In this document: in pieces, positions 52,278 to 60,721 of the stretch
Position numbering within the stretch: position 1 is the first letter of the stretch
Layout of the letters: every line of letters starts with the position of its first letter
From: Nocardioides turkmenicus
GTDB taxonomy: Bacteria > Actinomycetota > Actinomycetes > Propionibacteriales > Nocardioidaceae
Reading direction: 5' to 3'
Assembly (NCBI RefSeq): GCF_011045035.1
Contig: NZ_JAALAA010000022.1
Span: forward strand, 1 to 64,000
DNA: 64,000 bases
Program-made: the position numbers and the translations under genes
The notes under the pieces: model-generated
Told to the model about the DNA's origin: nothing
What the model saw: the letters and a program-made list of their open reading frames with translations, nothing else
The model's database searches: none

Positions 52278-52361
52278 ATGCGGATCATGTACGTCGCCTA
52301 CCTGGCGGTCATCGGGATCGGACTCGTCTACACGTTCGTCCTCGCGCTGAGGCACGGGTGA
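52278..52361 (+). CDS. 27-residue single-pass membrane microprotein
   Basis: A very small gene of 28 codons including stop. The peptide begins MRIMYVAYLAVIGIG and continues as one hydrophobic helix ending in ALRHG, so it would be a lone membrane segment. It has a strong ribosome site (GGAGG five bases before the ATG), starts two bases after the stop of the lipoprotein and ends 9 bp before the DUF6766 gene. The tight fit supports translation. It may assist the DUF6766 membrane protein, by inference. Confidence 0.6.
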   Translation: MRIMYVAYLAVIGIGLVYTFVLALRHG

Positions 52362-52370
52362 GGGGAAGCG

Positions 52371-53045
52371 ATGCGACGATTCTTCCGAGAGAACTCGCTC
52401 AGCCTCGCCTTCGGGGTGCTCTTCCTGGGCAGCCTCGCCGGCCAGGCGATCGCCGGCTGGCACCAGCTCAACGACGAGCTCTTCGCCGACGGCCTCGACC
52501 GGATCACCCTCGGCAGCTACCTCACCTCGTCGAGCTTCGCGGTGGACGTGACCGAGAACTGGCAGAGCGAGTACCTCCAGTTCTTGCTCTACGTCATGCT
52601 GACGGTCTGGCTCGTGCAACGGGGCTCCCCGGAGTCCAAGCCGCTCAAGGACGCCGGCCAGGAGTCCGACGAGAAGCAGAAGGTCGGTGCGTACGCCCGT
52701 CCGGACTCGCCCAAGCTGGCCCGGGCCGGAGGCCTCCGGACCGCGCTCTACTCCCGGTCGCTCGGCTTCACCATGGGCGCCATCTTCGTGCTGTCCTGGC
52801 TGGTCCAGTCGGTGGCCGGGTGGGCCGCGTACAACGAGACCCGGATGCAGCAGCTCCGTGACCCGATCGCCTGGGGCTCCTACCTGCTGCACTCCGACTT
52901 CTGGGCGCGGACCCTGCAGAACTGGCAGTCGGAGTTCCTGGCCGTCGGCTCCATGGCGGTGCTCTCGATCTACCTCCGACAGCGCGGATCACCCGAGAGC
53001 AAGCCGGTCGGCTCGTCCCACGAGGCCACCGGCGTCGAGGGCTGA
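52371..53045 (+). CDS. DUF6766 membrane protein with internal duplication
   Basis: A 224-residue integral membrane protein with four hydrophobic segments. The two halves repeat each other: FGVLFLGSLAGQAIAGW and GAIFVLSWLVQSVAGW, then WQSEYLQ and WQSEFLA, and RGSPESKP in both (about residues 84 and 209). A charged linker (about 90-125) joins them. Function unknown. Ribosome site GGGGAAG. Confidence 0.8.
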   Translation: MRRFFRENSLSLAFGVLFLGSLAGQAIAGWHQLNDELFADGLDRITLGSYLTSSSFAVDVTENWQSEYLQFLLYVMLTVWLVQRGSPESKPLKDAGQESDEKQKVGAYARPDSPKLARAGGLRTALYSRSLGFTMGAIFVLSWLVQSVAGWAAYNETRMQQLRDPIAWGSYLLHSDFWARTLQNWQSEFLAVGSMAVLSIYLRQRGSPESKPVGSSHEATGVEG

Positions 53046-53053
53046 CGCGCCGC

Positions 53054-54073
53054 TCAGTCCTCCTCCGGCGCCAGCAGCCGCAGCACCGCACGCTCCGCCG
53101 CGGCCTGGCGGGCCTGCGGGTCGGTGCTCGAACCCTTGCGTACGCGGATCGTGCGTCCCTGCTCGTGCAGCTCGAGCACCCGCGGGTCGACGTAGGAGGC
53201 GCGGGCGATCGCCGGGGTGTTCCCGAGGTACTCCGCGACCTCCTTGATCGCCGCGGCCTGCTGCTTGCGCCGGGACCTGGCGGTCGGGGTCGCCCGCTCC
53301 GCGGCCTCGGGGTCCTCGGCCAGGGCGAGCGCCGCGAGCACGGTGGCGTGCCAGGTCCGGAAGTCCTTCGCGGACACCTCCAGGCCGCTCAGCTCGCGCA
53401 CGTAGTCGTTGACCATCGCCGGTGTCAGCCGTTGCCACCTGCTGCCCTGCTTGTAGGCGAGGAGCTCCTCGAAGCCGGCGCGCCGGCGACGCAGGGTGGC
53501 GATCGCCTCCACCGACAGCGGGTCGTCGATGCTGATGGTGTGGTGGACGCCGGACTTCCCGGTGAAGTCGAAGACGTAGGCGCCGTCGCGCTTGTGGACG
53601 TGGCGACGCTCCAGCGTGGTCAGACCGAAGCCGCCGTTGTCGTCGGCGTAGGCGTCGCTGCCGATCCGGAAGCAGCCCAGGTCCAGCAGCCGCACCGCGA
53701 GCGCCGAGGCCCGGGCGTCGCTCATCCCGGTGGTGGTGAGGTCCCGCTCCGCCCGCTCGCGTACGCGGGGCAGCACGCTGCCGAGCTCCAGCACCCGGTC
53801 GAACTTCTCCTGGTCGCGCTTGGCCCGCCAGTCGGGGTGGTAGAGGTACTGGCGGCGACCGGCGGCGTCGGTCCCGACGGCCTGGAGGTGGCCGTTCTCG
53901 TGAGGACAGATCCAGACGTCCTCCCAGGCGGGTGGGATGGCCAGCGCGCGGATCCGTGCCGCGGCATCCTCGGGCAGCCGGTCACCGGCATCGTCGAGGT
54001 ACACGAAGCCGCGACCCGCCCCGCGGCGGGTCCATCCCGGCTCCTCCGCCGAGACCCGGCGAAGTCGAACCAC
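53054..54073 (-). CDS. DNA topoisomerase IB (bacterial/poxvirus type)
   Basis: A 339-residue type IB topoisomerase that relaxes supercoils through a 3' phosphotyrosine link. The N-terminal clamp has AIPPAWEDVWICPHENGHLQA; the catalytic core shows RLLDLGCFRIGSDAYADDNGGFGLTTL, the Lys/Arg-bearing FTGKSGVHH and SAKDFRTWHAT, and the active-site Tyr in ARASYVDPRVL. GTG start with GAGGAG. It is 12 bp after the CDGSH gene, in line with that operon. Confidence 0.92.
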   Translation of the reverse strand: MVRLRRVSAEEPGWTRRGAGRGFVYLDDAGDRLPEDAAARIRALAIPPAWEDVWICPHENGHLQAVGTDAAGRRQYLYHPDWRAKRDQEKFDRVLELGSVLPRVRERAERDLTTTGMSDARASALAVRLLDLGCFRIGSDAYADDNGGFGLTTLERRHVHKRDGAYVFDFTGKSGVHHTISIDDPLSVEAIATLRRRRAGFEELLAYKQGSRWQRLTPAMVNDYVRELSGLEVSAKDFRTWHATVLAALALAEDPEAAERATPTARSRRKQQAAAIKEVAEYLGNTPAIARASYVDPRVLELHEQGRTIRVRKGSSTDPQARQAAAERAVLRLLAPEED

Positions 54074-54085
54074 GAGGGGCTCCTC

Positions 54086-54304
54086 TCAACCGGTGGGCTC
54101 GTCGTCGCGCGCGCCCGCGGACAGCAGCCGGTGCGTACCGTCGCACCAGGGCTTGATCGCGGACCGACCGCACATGCACACGGCACTCACCGGGCGCACC
54201 GTGCGGTGGACCTTCCCGTCGGCGTCCAGGATCTCGTGCTTGCCGCGCAGGAGCATCGGTCCCGCCGGGCACAGCACGACCGAGGCGTGCTCGAAGTCGC
54301 TCAT
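54086..54304 (-). CDS. CDGSH-type iron-sulfur protein
   Basis: A 72-residue protein with one CDGSH motif: CMCGRSAIKPWCDGTH, the Cys3-His set that binds a labile 2Fe-2S cluster. The N-terminal part holds a second Cys (VVLCPAGPML). Its start overlaps the stop of the haem-oxygenase-like gene (ATGA), so the two are made together; the cluster could pass electrons to that enzyme, by inference. Confidence 0.9.
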   Translation of the reverse strand: MSDFEHASVVLCPAGPMLLRGKHEILDADGKVHRTVRPVSAVCMCGRSAIKPWCDGTHRLLSAGARDDEPTG

Positions 54305-55230
54305 GAGACACCCCACTGGGTGAGCATCGCGTGGGCATACCGCGCCTCCAGGTCGAGACAGGTGAAGGCGCCGAGGTGCACGGTGTCGCGCTCGCTCGGG
54401 TTCTCCTCCAGGAAGGCTCCGCACACGTCGCGCAGCGCGACCTGCTCGTGCACGGAGTCGGCCTCCACGTGCTCGTCGTAGTAGGCCGCCATCTCGTCGG
54501 GGAACTCCAGGCGGCGCAGGCCCTGGGCGAGCTGTCGCGACGGTATCGAGCTCGTCGCCTCGAAGGCCGCGAAGTGACCGAGCGCCGCGCCCCGGAGCCG
54601 ACGGTGCAGGCCGAACAACGACAGCGCGTTGTTCAGCGCGAGGACCTCGACCGGTGCCTCGTCGACGTAGCAGGCGTGATCGGTGCGCAGCCCGGCCGCC
54701 TCCAGGCCGCGGCGGAACAGGTGATGATGAAGCCGGTTCGGGTCGCCGTCGCCGTACTCGTCGAACAGGATCTCCATCAGCGGTGCCTTGACGCGGGTGT
54801 CGAGCCGGGGGACGACCCAGCTGGTGGGGTCGGCCTCCTTGAGGTGGTAGAGCGAGCGGTGCCGCAGGATCTCGAGCACCTGCTCCCGGTCGGCCTTACG
54901 CTGCACGAACCGCGCCAGCGACGGGCCGTCGTGCCCGTCGATCAGGTCGGTCAGCTCGCCGGCCTCGCGGAGCGGGCTGGCGTCCCAGCGCCGGCGCAGC
55001 TCGGTCTCGAACGACCTCTCCAGGCCGCGGCGCAGGCGCAGCAGGTCCGGGTCCCACTCGAGGTCCGGGTCGACCTCGTCGAAGCCTCGGTAGTGGAGCT
55101 CGTAGAGCGCCCACAGGGTGACCTGGGCGTCCTCCTCGGACTCCGGCGCCGGCACCAGGTCGGCGGTGGCGCCGCTCTGCAGCGCGGTGAACACAGCAGC
55201 ACTCAGGGTGCCACGCGACTTCGGCAGCAT
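54301..55230 (-). CDS. Iron-containing redox enzyme, haem-oxygenase-like di-iron fold
   Basis: A 309-residue all-helical protein of the iron-containing redox enzyme family (HDO/TenA-like). Likely di-iron ligands are in YELHYRGF (Glu44, His46), the DEYGDGDPNRLHHHLF helix (about 158-175) and YYDEHVEADSVHEQ (about 262-275). Relatives perform N-oxygenation, decarboxylation or C-C cleavage on amino-acid-derived substrates. I start at ATG 55230, one base after the methyltransferase stop, with AAAGGTGGG before it; an ATG at 55248 is possible. Its substrate is unknown. Confidence 0.82.
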   Translation of the reverse strand: MLPKSRGTLSAAVFTALQSGATADLVPAPESEEDAQVTLWALYELHYRGFDEVDPDLEWDPDLLRLRRGLERSFETELRRRWDASPLREAGELTDLIDGHDGPSLARFVQRKADREQVLEILRHRSLYHLKEADPTSWVVPRLDTRVKAPLMEILFDEYGDGDPNRLHHHLFRRGLEAAGLRTDHACYVDEAPVEVLALNNALSLFGLHRRLRGAALGHFAAFEATSSIPSRQLAQGLRRLEFPDEMAAYYDEHVEADSVHEQVALRDVCGAFLEENPSERDTVHLGAFTCLDLEARYAHAMLTQWGVS

Positions 55231-55231
55231 C

Positions 55232-55900
55232 TCAGCCCACCTTTCCATCGGGCTCCCGGTACCCGGCGGCCGGAACCGCCATGCTCGGCGCCGCGGCCCG
55301 CGCGAGGTGCACGAGCACCCCTTCGCCCGGCCAGCCACGGACCTCCTGGACGGACAGGTCGCTGCCCTCGACCAGCTGCCGTACGCGGTCGGCCTGGTCG
55401 GTCGTGCCGAGCTGGAGCACGGCCGCACCGCCGGGGGAGAGGTGGCGGGCGGTCGTGTCCAGGCACGTCGTGGCGACCAGCATCCCGTCGGCTCCGCCGT
55501 CGATGGCCGTCCGCGGATCCTCGGGGTAGCGCCGGACCTGGGCCGTGGGCACCCACGGCGGGTCGGCGATCACCAGCACGAAGCGCTCGTGCGGGTCGAG
55601 AGCGTGGTCCATGCTGCCCTCGCGTACGTCCACCAGGTGGGCCAGCCCGGCGCGCTCGGCGTTGGCGCGGGTGAACGCGCACGCGGCCGGGTCGGCGTCG
55701 ACGCACACCAGCCGGCGGCCGACCATCGCCGCCGCGAGCAGACCGATCTGGCCGGCCCCCGAGCACAGCTCGAGCATCGGCCCGTCCGGCAGATCGGCCG
55801 AGAGGTCGGCCGCCCACTCGGACTGTCGCACGGTCCACGTACGCGGGGTGAGCACGCGGTCGTCGAAGTCGATGTCGAGATGACCGAATCGGATCGTCAC
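55232..55900 (-). CDS. HemK/MTQ2-like SAM-dependent methyltransferase
   Basis: A 222-residue class I methyltransferase. The SAM loop is LELCSGAGQIGLLAA (about residues 43-57), motif II VCVDADP, and the catalytic loop VIADPPWVP corresponds to the (N/D)PP(Y/W) motif of enzymes methylating planar amide or amine nitrogen. GTG start with GAGG upstream. It lies 43 bp after the ligase gene and one base before the di-iron enzyme, so it probably acts on the same small molecule or peptide. Confidence 0.85.
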   Translation of the reverse strand: MTIRFGHLDIDFDDRVLTPRTWTVRQSEWAADLSADLPDGPMLELCSGAGQIGLLAAAMVGRRLVCVDADPAACAFTRANAERAGLAHLVDVREGSMDHALDPHERFVLVIADPPWVPTAQVRRYPEDPRTAIDGGADGMLVATTCLDTTARHLSPGGAAVLQLGTTDQADRVRQLVEGSDLSVQEVRGWPGEGVLVHLARAAAPSMAVPAAGYREPDGKVG

Positions 55901-55943
55901 TGCAGATACCTCTTTCGGGTTGGAGGGAACGGAGCGTCGAAGC

Positions 55944-57083
55944 TCAGGTGAGCTCGGCCAGCCGGACCACGGCGCGGTCCAGGCGGCCCTCCTCGGAGTG
56001 GATCCTGCGCTGGGTCGAGGAGCCGGTGCCGCGGGTGAAGACCCGCTCGATGCCCTGCTGGACGCGCGCCAGGTCGCCGGAGTCCTGCAACGCCGGGCCG
56101 ACGTGCTCGAGCAGGCGCTCCACCACGTCCCGGGCGGGCCGCGGCCGATGCGTCTCCGGGTCGAGCAGGTCGCCGCTGATCCCGTGGCGGCCGGCCTGCC
56201 ACATCGCGAGCCGGAGCACGGCGACCGAGACCGGATCGGCCGGACGGCCCTGCGCCCACTCCCGTGCACCGGTCTCGACCAGCGCCCGCGCGAGCCCGGC
56301 GACCAGCACGGCGTCGCGTGGATCGAGGCAGACGTCGGCCACCCGGACCTCCAGGGTCGGGTAGTTGCGTGAGGGCCGGGCGTCGAAGTAGGCCATGCCC
56401 TCGTCCAGCGGGACCCCGGTGTCGACGAGGCGACGCAGGTGGTCGGCGTACGCCTCGCCGCTGCCGAAGACCTCGGTCGGACCGTTGGTGGGCCAGCGGG
56501 TCATCGCCTGGGAGCGGTAGCTGGCGTAGCCGGAGTCGCCGCCCTGCCAGAACGGCGAGTTGGCGCTCACCGCGAGCAGCACGGGCAGCCAGGCGCGGAT
56601 CCGGTCGAGCGCGCCCACGGCCTCGTCGTCCGACTCGACCGAGACGTGCACGTGGCAGCCGCAGGTGAGCTGCTCGCTGGCGGTCAGCCCGAACTTCTCG
56701 GTGATCGCTGCGTAGCGCTCGTCGTCGAAGGTCTGCGGCACCACCGGCAGCGGTGTCGTGCCGCTGGCCAGGATCAGCGCACCCGCCTCCTTCGCGGCGC
56801 CGCGCGCCTTGTCGCGCCACCGGTGCAGGTCCAGCTCGAGGAGGCCGAGGTACTCCTCCGGAGGGGTGTCGGTCTCGACCTGCTGCTCCTGCATCTCGGG
56901 TCCCACCGAGCCTCCGGCGTCGGACTCGGTGTCACCGCGCCGCCGCGCCACCCGCAGCACCTCGCTGGCGACGGACCGCGGAGCGCCGTTCTCGGCGTCG
57001 ACGAGGAGGAGCTCCTCCTCGACACCGACTGTCCTGACCCGGTCGTGGGTACTGCTCGAAGAGTCTCTGTTCAACGCTCGCAC
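55944..57083 (-). CDS. Carboxylate-amine ligase, glutamate-cysteine ligase type 2 (YbdK-like)
   Basis: A 379-residue ATP-dependent ligase of the GCS2 family that joins a carboxylate (usually the gamma carboxyl of Glu) to an amine. TVGVEEELLLVD near the start, GCHVHVSVESDDEAV in the middle and the RNYPTLEVRVADVCLD stretch are typical. YbdK-like members rarely make glutathione; some build modified amino acids. GTG start. First gene of the five-gene operon with methyltransferase, di-iron enzyme, CDGSH and topoisomerase genes. Confidence 0.86.
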   Translation of the reverse strand: MRALNRDSSSSTHDRVRTVGVEEELLLVDAENGAPRSVASEVLRVARRRGDTESDAGGSVGPEMQEQQVETDTPPEEYLGLLELDLHRWRDKARGAAKEAGALILASGTTPLPVVPQTFDDERYAAITEKFGLTASEQLTCGCHVHVSVESDDEAVGALDRIRAWLPVLLAVSANSPFWQGGDSGYASYRSQAMTRWPTNGPTEVFGSGEAYADHLRRLVDTGVPLDEGMAYFDARPSRNYPTLEVRVADVCLDPRDAVLVAGLARALVETGAREWAQGRPADPVSVAVLRLAMWQAGRHGISGDLLDPETHRPRPARDVVERLLEHVGPALQDSGDLARVQQGIERVFTRGTGSSTQRRIHSEEGRLDRAVVRLAELT

Positions 57084-57109
57084 CTGCCTCTGGAAGGAGC
57101 CACTCGACG

Positions 57110-57934
57110 ATGTGTCGTCTGTTCGGATATGTGACCGAGTCCCCGTGTGCCGTAGCCGACCTGCTGGGAGAGGAGGGCCTGGCGGCGTTCACCTCGCTGA
57201 CCACCGTGCACTCCGACGGCTGGGGCATGGCCTGGCACACGCCCGACGGCACCTGCACGACGAGCTCGCCGCGCTCGGCCGACGTCGACGAGACCTATCG
57301 CAGGCATGTCGAGATCCCGCTCTCGCACGCCGGGTTCGTGCACCTGCGCTGGGCGACGGGCGGTCTGGACGTACGTCCGGAGAACACGCATCCGTTCCTG
57401 ACCGACGGCGCCGCGTTCGCACACAACGGCCACATCTCGCCGATCGCGGAGCTCGAGGCGCTGTTGACCCCGGAGTCCCGGGAGCGCCTCCGCGGCGACA
57501 CCGACAGCGAGCGCTACTTCCACTTCGTGCACCAGAACGTCGAGCAGTACGGCGACGAGGCCGAGGGGGTCACCCAGGCGCTGGCGACGCTCGTCCGGAA
57601 GTTCCCCAGATGCGGCCTCAACGCGTTGATGCTCACCCGGACGCACATGTTCGCGATCCACATCAACTCGCGTGCCGACTCGCCCCTGCGGGCGCTGCGC
57701 GAGCTCTTCGACGACGAGGGGGACATCCCGCCTCGGCACACCACGGAGTACTTCGCGATGGACTATCGCACGAGCGACCACGGTCTCGAGATCGTCTCCA
57801 GCGGTCTCGACCAGCCCGGGTGGACTCCGGTGCCCGCCGACACGGCGGTGATGGTCGACCTGGCCACCCGTGAGGTCACCAGGCTGGATCCGATCGCGCG
57901 GCTCGGTGCCGACGCGCTGCGAGCCAGCGGCTGA
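57110..57934 (+). CDS. Class II glutamine amidotransferase (EgtC/YafJ-like)
   Basis: A 274-residue Ntn hydrolase with the catalytic Cys at position 2 (MCRLFGYV). HSDGWGMAW, FVHLRWATGG and FAHNGHIS are class II amidotransferase motifs. In ergothioneine synthesis EgtC hydrolyses a gamma-glutamyl amide made after EgtA, a GCS2-type ligase; here too it is divergent from a GCS2 gene, only 26 bp away. The other egt genes are absent. GGAAGGAG precedes the ATG. Confidence 0.86.
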   Translation: MCRLFGYVTESPCAVADLLGEEGLAAFTSLTTVHSDGWGMAWHTPDGTCTTSSPRSADVDETYRRHVEIPLSHAGFVHLRWATGGLDVRPENTHPFLTDGAAFAHNGHISPIAELEALLTPESRERLRGDTDSERYFHFVHQNVEQYGDEAEGVTQALATLVRKFPRCGLNALMLTRTHMFAIHINSRADSPLRALRELFDDEGDIPPRHTTEYFAMDYRTSDHGLEIVSSGLDQPGWTPVPADTAVMVDLATREVTRLDPIARLGADALRASG

Positions 57935-58059
57935 GCGGGCTGGAGAGACGGACGATGGGGCGTTGCCCATCGGCTGTGAGAGGGGGTCGGTGGGTTCGGC
58001 CATGCCCAGAGGTACCCCATCCGAGCTCTTTTCATTCGGAGCCGTCTCCGGCGCCCGGG

Positions 58060-58734
58060 CTACTTCGTCGGCTCCTCGGAGACCAGCTTCCCGAAGGCGA
58101 TCATCCGGTTGTCGGTGTGGAAGAGCTCCGAGCACGTGGTGAGCGTGATCAGGCGCTGTCCCTTCTTCTGCTCGGGCTCGACCCCGCCCCGCTCGGGGTT
58201 GTCGGGAAGCGGGTCGGTGACCCAGATCGAGGTGAAGGGCACGATCAGGTCGTCGCCACCGCTGGTGAGGGCATAGACGTACGTCTTCTCCCTGGTCAGG
58301 ACGCGGATCTTGTCTCCTGGCCGGAGGTCGGGGAGGTTGCGTAGGGGCTCGCCGTGGGTGACCCGGTGCCCGGCCAGCGCGAAGTTGCCGACCTCTCCGG
58401 GACCGGCCGTGCCGTCGAAGTGGCCGAAGCCGGCGCCGAGGGCCCGGTCGGAGGTGCCCTCGAGCACCGGGATCCGGTAGTCCTTGCCGAAGCGCGGGAT
58501 CTCGATGAGAGCCCCGGCCGACCCGAACTCGGTCGTCACCTCGGTCTGACCCGAGCCCCATGCCCTCTCGATCTTCGAGGTCGCCTCACGCTGGCGCTCC
58601 TTGCTGACGATCGTGGTGCCGTAGAACTCCCAGGCGACGTAGCCGAGGACGCTCAACCCGGCGATGACCAGGACGATCCCGGTCCAGAAGACGGCTCGGC
58701 GGCCTCGGGACCTGGTCTGCGTTGTCGTGGACAT
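58060..58734 (-). CDS. Class E sortase
   Basis: A 224-residue membrane-anchored transpeptidase that links secreted proteins to the wall. A membrane segment spans about 18-40. The catalytic His lies in FALAGHRVTHG, Cys in LTTCSELFHTDNR, and the Arg in the same stretch. Class E enzymes of actinobacteria recognise LAxTG rather than LPxTG. No sorting-signal substrate is found in this window. ATG 58734 is used; a longer start at 58746 adds four residues. Confidence 0.88.
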   Translation of the reverse strand: MSTTTQTRSRGRRAVFWTGIVLVIAGLSVLGYVAWEFYGTTIVSKERQREATSKIERAWGSGQTEVTTEFGSAGALIEIPRFGKDYRIPVLEGTSDRALGAGFGHFDGTAGPGEVGNFALAGHRVTHGEPLRNLPDLRPGDKIRVLTREKTYVYALTSGGDDLIVPFTSIWVTDPLPDNPERGGVEPEQKKGQRLITLTTCSELFHTDNRMIAFGKLVSEEPTK

Positions 58735-58769
58735 CGGGTCAAGCATCTCAACCTGATCAGCCGATGGCG

Positions 58770-59354
58770 CTACGAACTAGCAGAAGTTGTGGCCCCATGT
58801 TGGTTCGAATCGGCACCGTCCTCACCGGAGGTGGAAGAAGGCAGACCGTCGATGAACGCGCGGAGCCGCTCGGCCTGCTCGTTGAATCTGTTCGCAAGCA
58901 CTTCGTACAGGGCGGTGAGCGCTGCAACTAGGTATTCGAGGAGCGTCGATATCGCCTCGCGTAAGATGTCCGCGGGTGACTGCGTATCCGGATCGGGTAG
59001 GTCGAATGTGATCGCATGGACATTCTTCTCGGACTGGATGTCTGCGGCGACGGCGCGCGCAAGCTCCATGCTGGCAGTGAGGTCAGGCTCGAAGGTGGGT
59101 GAATGTGCCAGTCGGTTTCGAAGCCGGTTGAGCACAACAAAAGATGTGAAGTCGGGCGCATTGCCCTGAGCCATAGCCAGGCCGAGCTTCGAGGACCACG
59201 AGAGTCGGTCGAGCTCACGCCAGGCTTCTGGTATCGGCAACTCAGCACGAATCAGCTCCACGATCATGCTTTCGATCCAGAGGTGGCCACGCAGGAGTAC
59301 GGATACTGGGTCTTCGGCGTTCATCTGCCGCTGCAACAATGCGAAATCGAACAT
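58770..59354 (-). CDS. HEPN-like hypothetical protein
   Basis: A 194-residue helical protein not assigned to a named family with certainty. The stretch NRLRNRLAHS (about residues 79-88) has the R-x4-H pattern of HEPN-domain proteins, within a helix pair like DUF4145 or MAE_28990 members. Base composition is visibly less GC-rich than in neighbouring genes, and codon use is looser, suggesting transfer. No nucleotidyltransferase partner is seen next to it. A role in defence or as a toxin is possible but unproven. Confidence 0.55.
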   Translation of the reverse strand: MFDFALLQRQMNAEDPVSVLLRGHLWIESMIVELIRAELPIPEAWRELDRLSWSSKLGLAMAQGNAPDFTSFVVLNRLRNRLAHSPTFEPDLTASMELARAVAADIQSEKNVHAITFDLPDPDTQSPADILREAISTLLEYLVAALTALYEVLANRFNEQAERLRAFIDGLPSSTSGEDGADSNQHGATTSASS

Positions 59355-59969
59355 CGGTGTTCAGATCCTCATCAATAGAACCGACATGGGGATTGCTCAT
59401 GTCGTCCCGGATTCAGGGCCAATCCGAGCACGTCACGCTTCACGCACTCGTCCTCGATCGTGCTGACCACCTTGGGTCATGGTGTCGGCATCGGGCCGAC
59501 AGCCGACCAGAAGCGATGGGATTGTCTCACCGCGACGGTCACCCCGATGGCAGGAATGGCACTGATGTCCCTCCCATCCGCCACCGGATCCGAGATGAGT
59601 GGCGCCATCGAGCACCTCGATGCCTCCATCGACGGGTGTGGACAGGCGACAGCTCGTAGCCTGACTTGGAACAGACCACCCTGGCCGTCGCGTGCCTTCG
59701 CGTCGGCGAGCGTAACCGCGCCACCGAGGTGGGACGTGCCGCGCTCCGCAACTTGACGGATATCAGGTCTCTTGCCCGATGGCGCCACCGCTCGACACCC
59801 TCCGAGCCGGAGATCTCGACGCTCAGTGGGCGCTCTACCGCTGACCCGCCCGCACTCGTTTTGCCGCCTGGCGGACCGATGCGAGCTGGTTTCCGCAGGA
59901 AGCCTGAACTCACGCCTGCGACCGTGCCTACGCTCGATGAGCAACGGTTCACTCTCGGGAGGAAGCGTG
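59355..59969. other. 615-bp interval without a supported gene
   Basis: Several frames are open on both strands but none has a good start, a ribosome site or a recognisable family. Composition is similar to the flanking lower-GC genes. It may hold decayed genes; I see nothing specific. Confidence 0.4.
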
Positions 59970-60677
59970 ATGGCCAGGCGTACGTATCCATGCTCGCGGC
60001 CGGGGTGCCGCGGTAAGAGTCACTTCTACTCGTCCGCGATAGGCCGAGACCACCTCCGGCCGGTCAGACAGCGGACAGCGTCGTTCAGCTCATCTCCGCC
60101 CGCTATGGCGCTTGGCGTCGTGAAACCTCGGCCTGCACGCCCGAAGAAGTCACCCCGCGTGCCTTCGCCCAAGGACCGCGGGGCGGATCGGCGGGCGGAC
60201 CGGCGTGCCAGGAACCGAGACGCCTTGACGCGGCGCTTGGCGGACCCCAGCGCGTCCTTTGCGGTGGCGATCATCTTCAAGCCGGACTCGGTGTATGGCG
60301 TTGCCGCGGACGAACTGCTCAAACGCGTGCCGTGGCATCGACGACCGAGCCGTGGCCACTGGCTGTGCAAGGTTCTCGAGGACGCGAGCAAGGCGATCGA
60401 TCCAGGGACGTACACAGCGGCGGTGGGAGACGGAGTCACGCGGACGCTTCGTGATGCGGGCATGCCCGAGTTTGCTGCGACCGTCCTCGGCAAGTCGGCG
60501 GCCTTCGGCGCTGGTCGAGCGATCGGGACGGTCGGCACCGATCAGATCATCCTTGGGCTACGAGTCGTCGTTCCGTTGGTCTGCCCGGCCTTCGAACGCT
60601 GCCCGGCGCAAGCCGTGGTGTGCACCACCTTGCTGAAGCCCGAAGTCGAAGGCCTTCTGCGCGATGCCCGAAGGTAG
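59970..60677 (+). CDS. Hypothetical protein with N-terminal Cys pair
   Basis: A 235-residue protein of unknown family. It starts MARRTYPCSRPGCRGKSHF after a good ribosome site (GGGAGGAAG), goes through a basic, Arg/Lys/Pro-rich stretch (about 35-90) and ends in a mixed alpha/beta region with GAGRAIGTVGTDQIILGL. The short Cys/His start could bind zinc and the basic region nucleic acid. It lies in the lower-GC patch. Confidence 0.5.
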   Translation: MARRTYPCSRPGCRGKSHFYSSAIGRDHLRPVRQRTASFSSSPPAMALGVVKPRPARPKKSPRVPSPKDRGADRRADRRARNRDALTRRLADPSASFAVAIIFKPDSVYGVAADELLKRVPWHRRPSRGHWLCKVLEDASKAIDPGTYTAAVGDGVTRTLRDAGMPEFAATVLGKSAAFGAGRAIGTVGTDQIILGLRVVVPLVCPAFERCPAQAVVCTTLLKPEVEGLLRDARR

Positions 60678-60721
60678 CTCAAGGCGCTCCTCGGCGTCGT
60701 CCTTCATGGAATGATGACGAT

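Noticed and set aside
57953..57972. CGATGGG/CCCATCG hairpin after the amidotransferase as a terminator
   Set aside because: Only a 7-bp stem with no T-run; too weak to call.
59477..59944. 155-codon frame on the minus strand in the gene-poor interval
   Set aside because: Start lies without ribosome site and the product looks like shadow sequence; overlapping frames on both strands are equally open.
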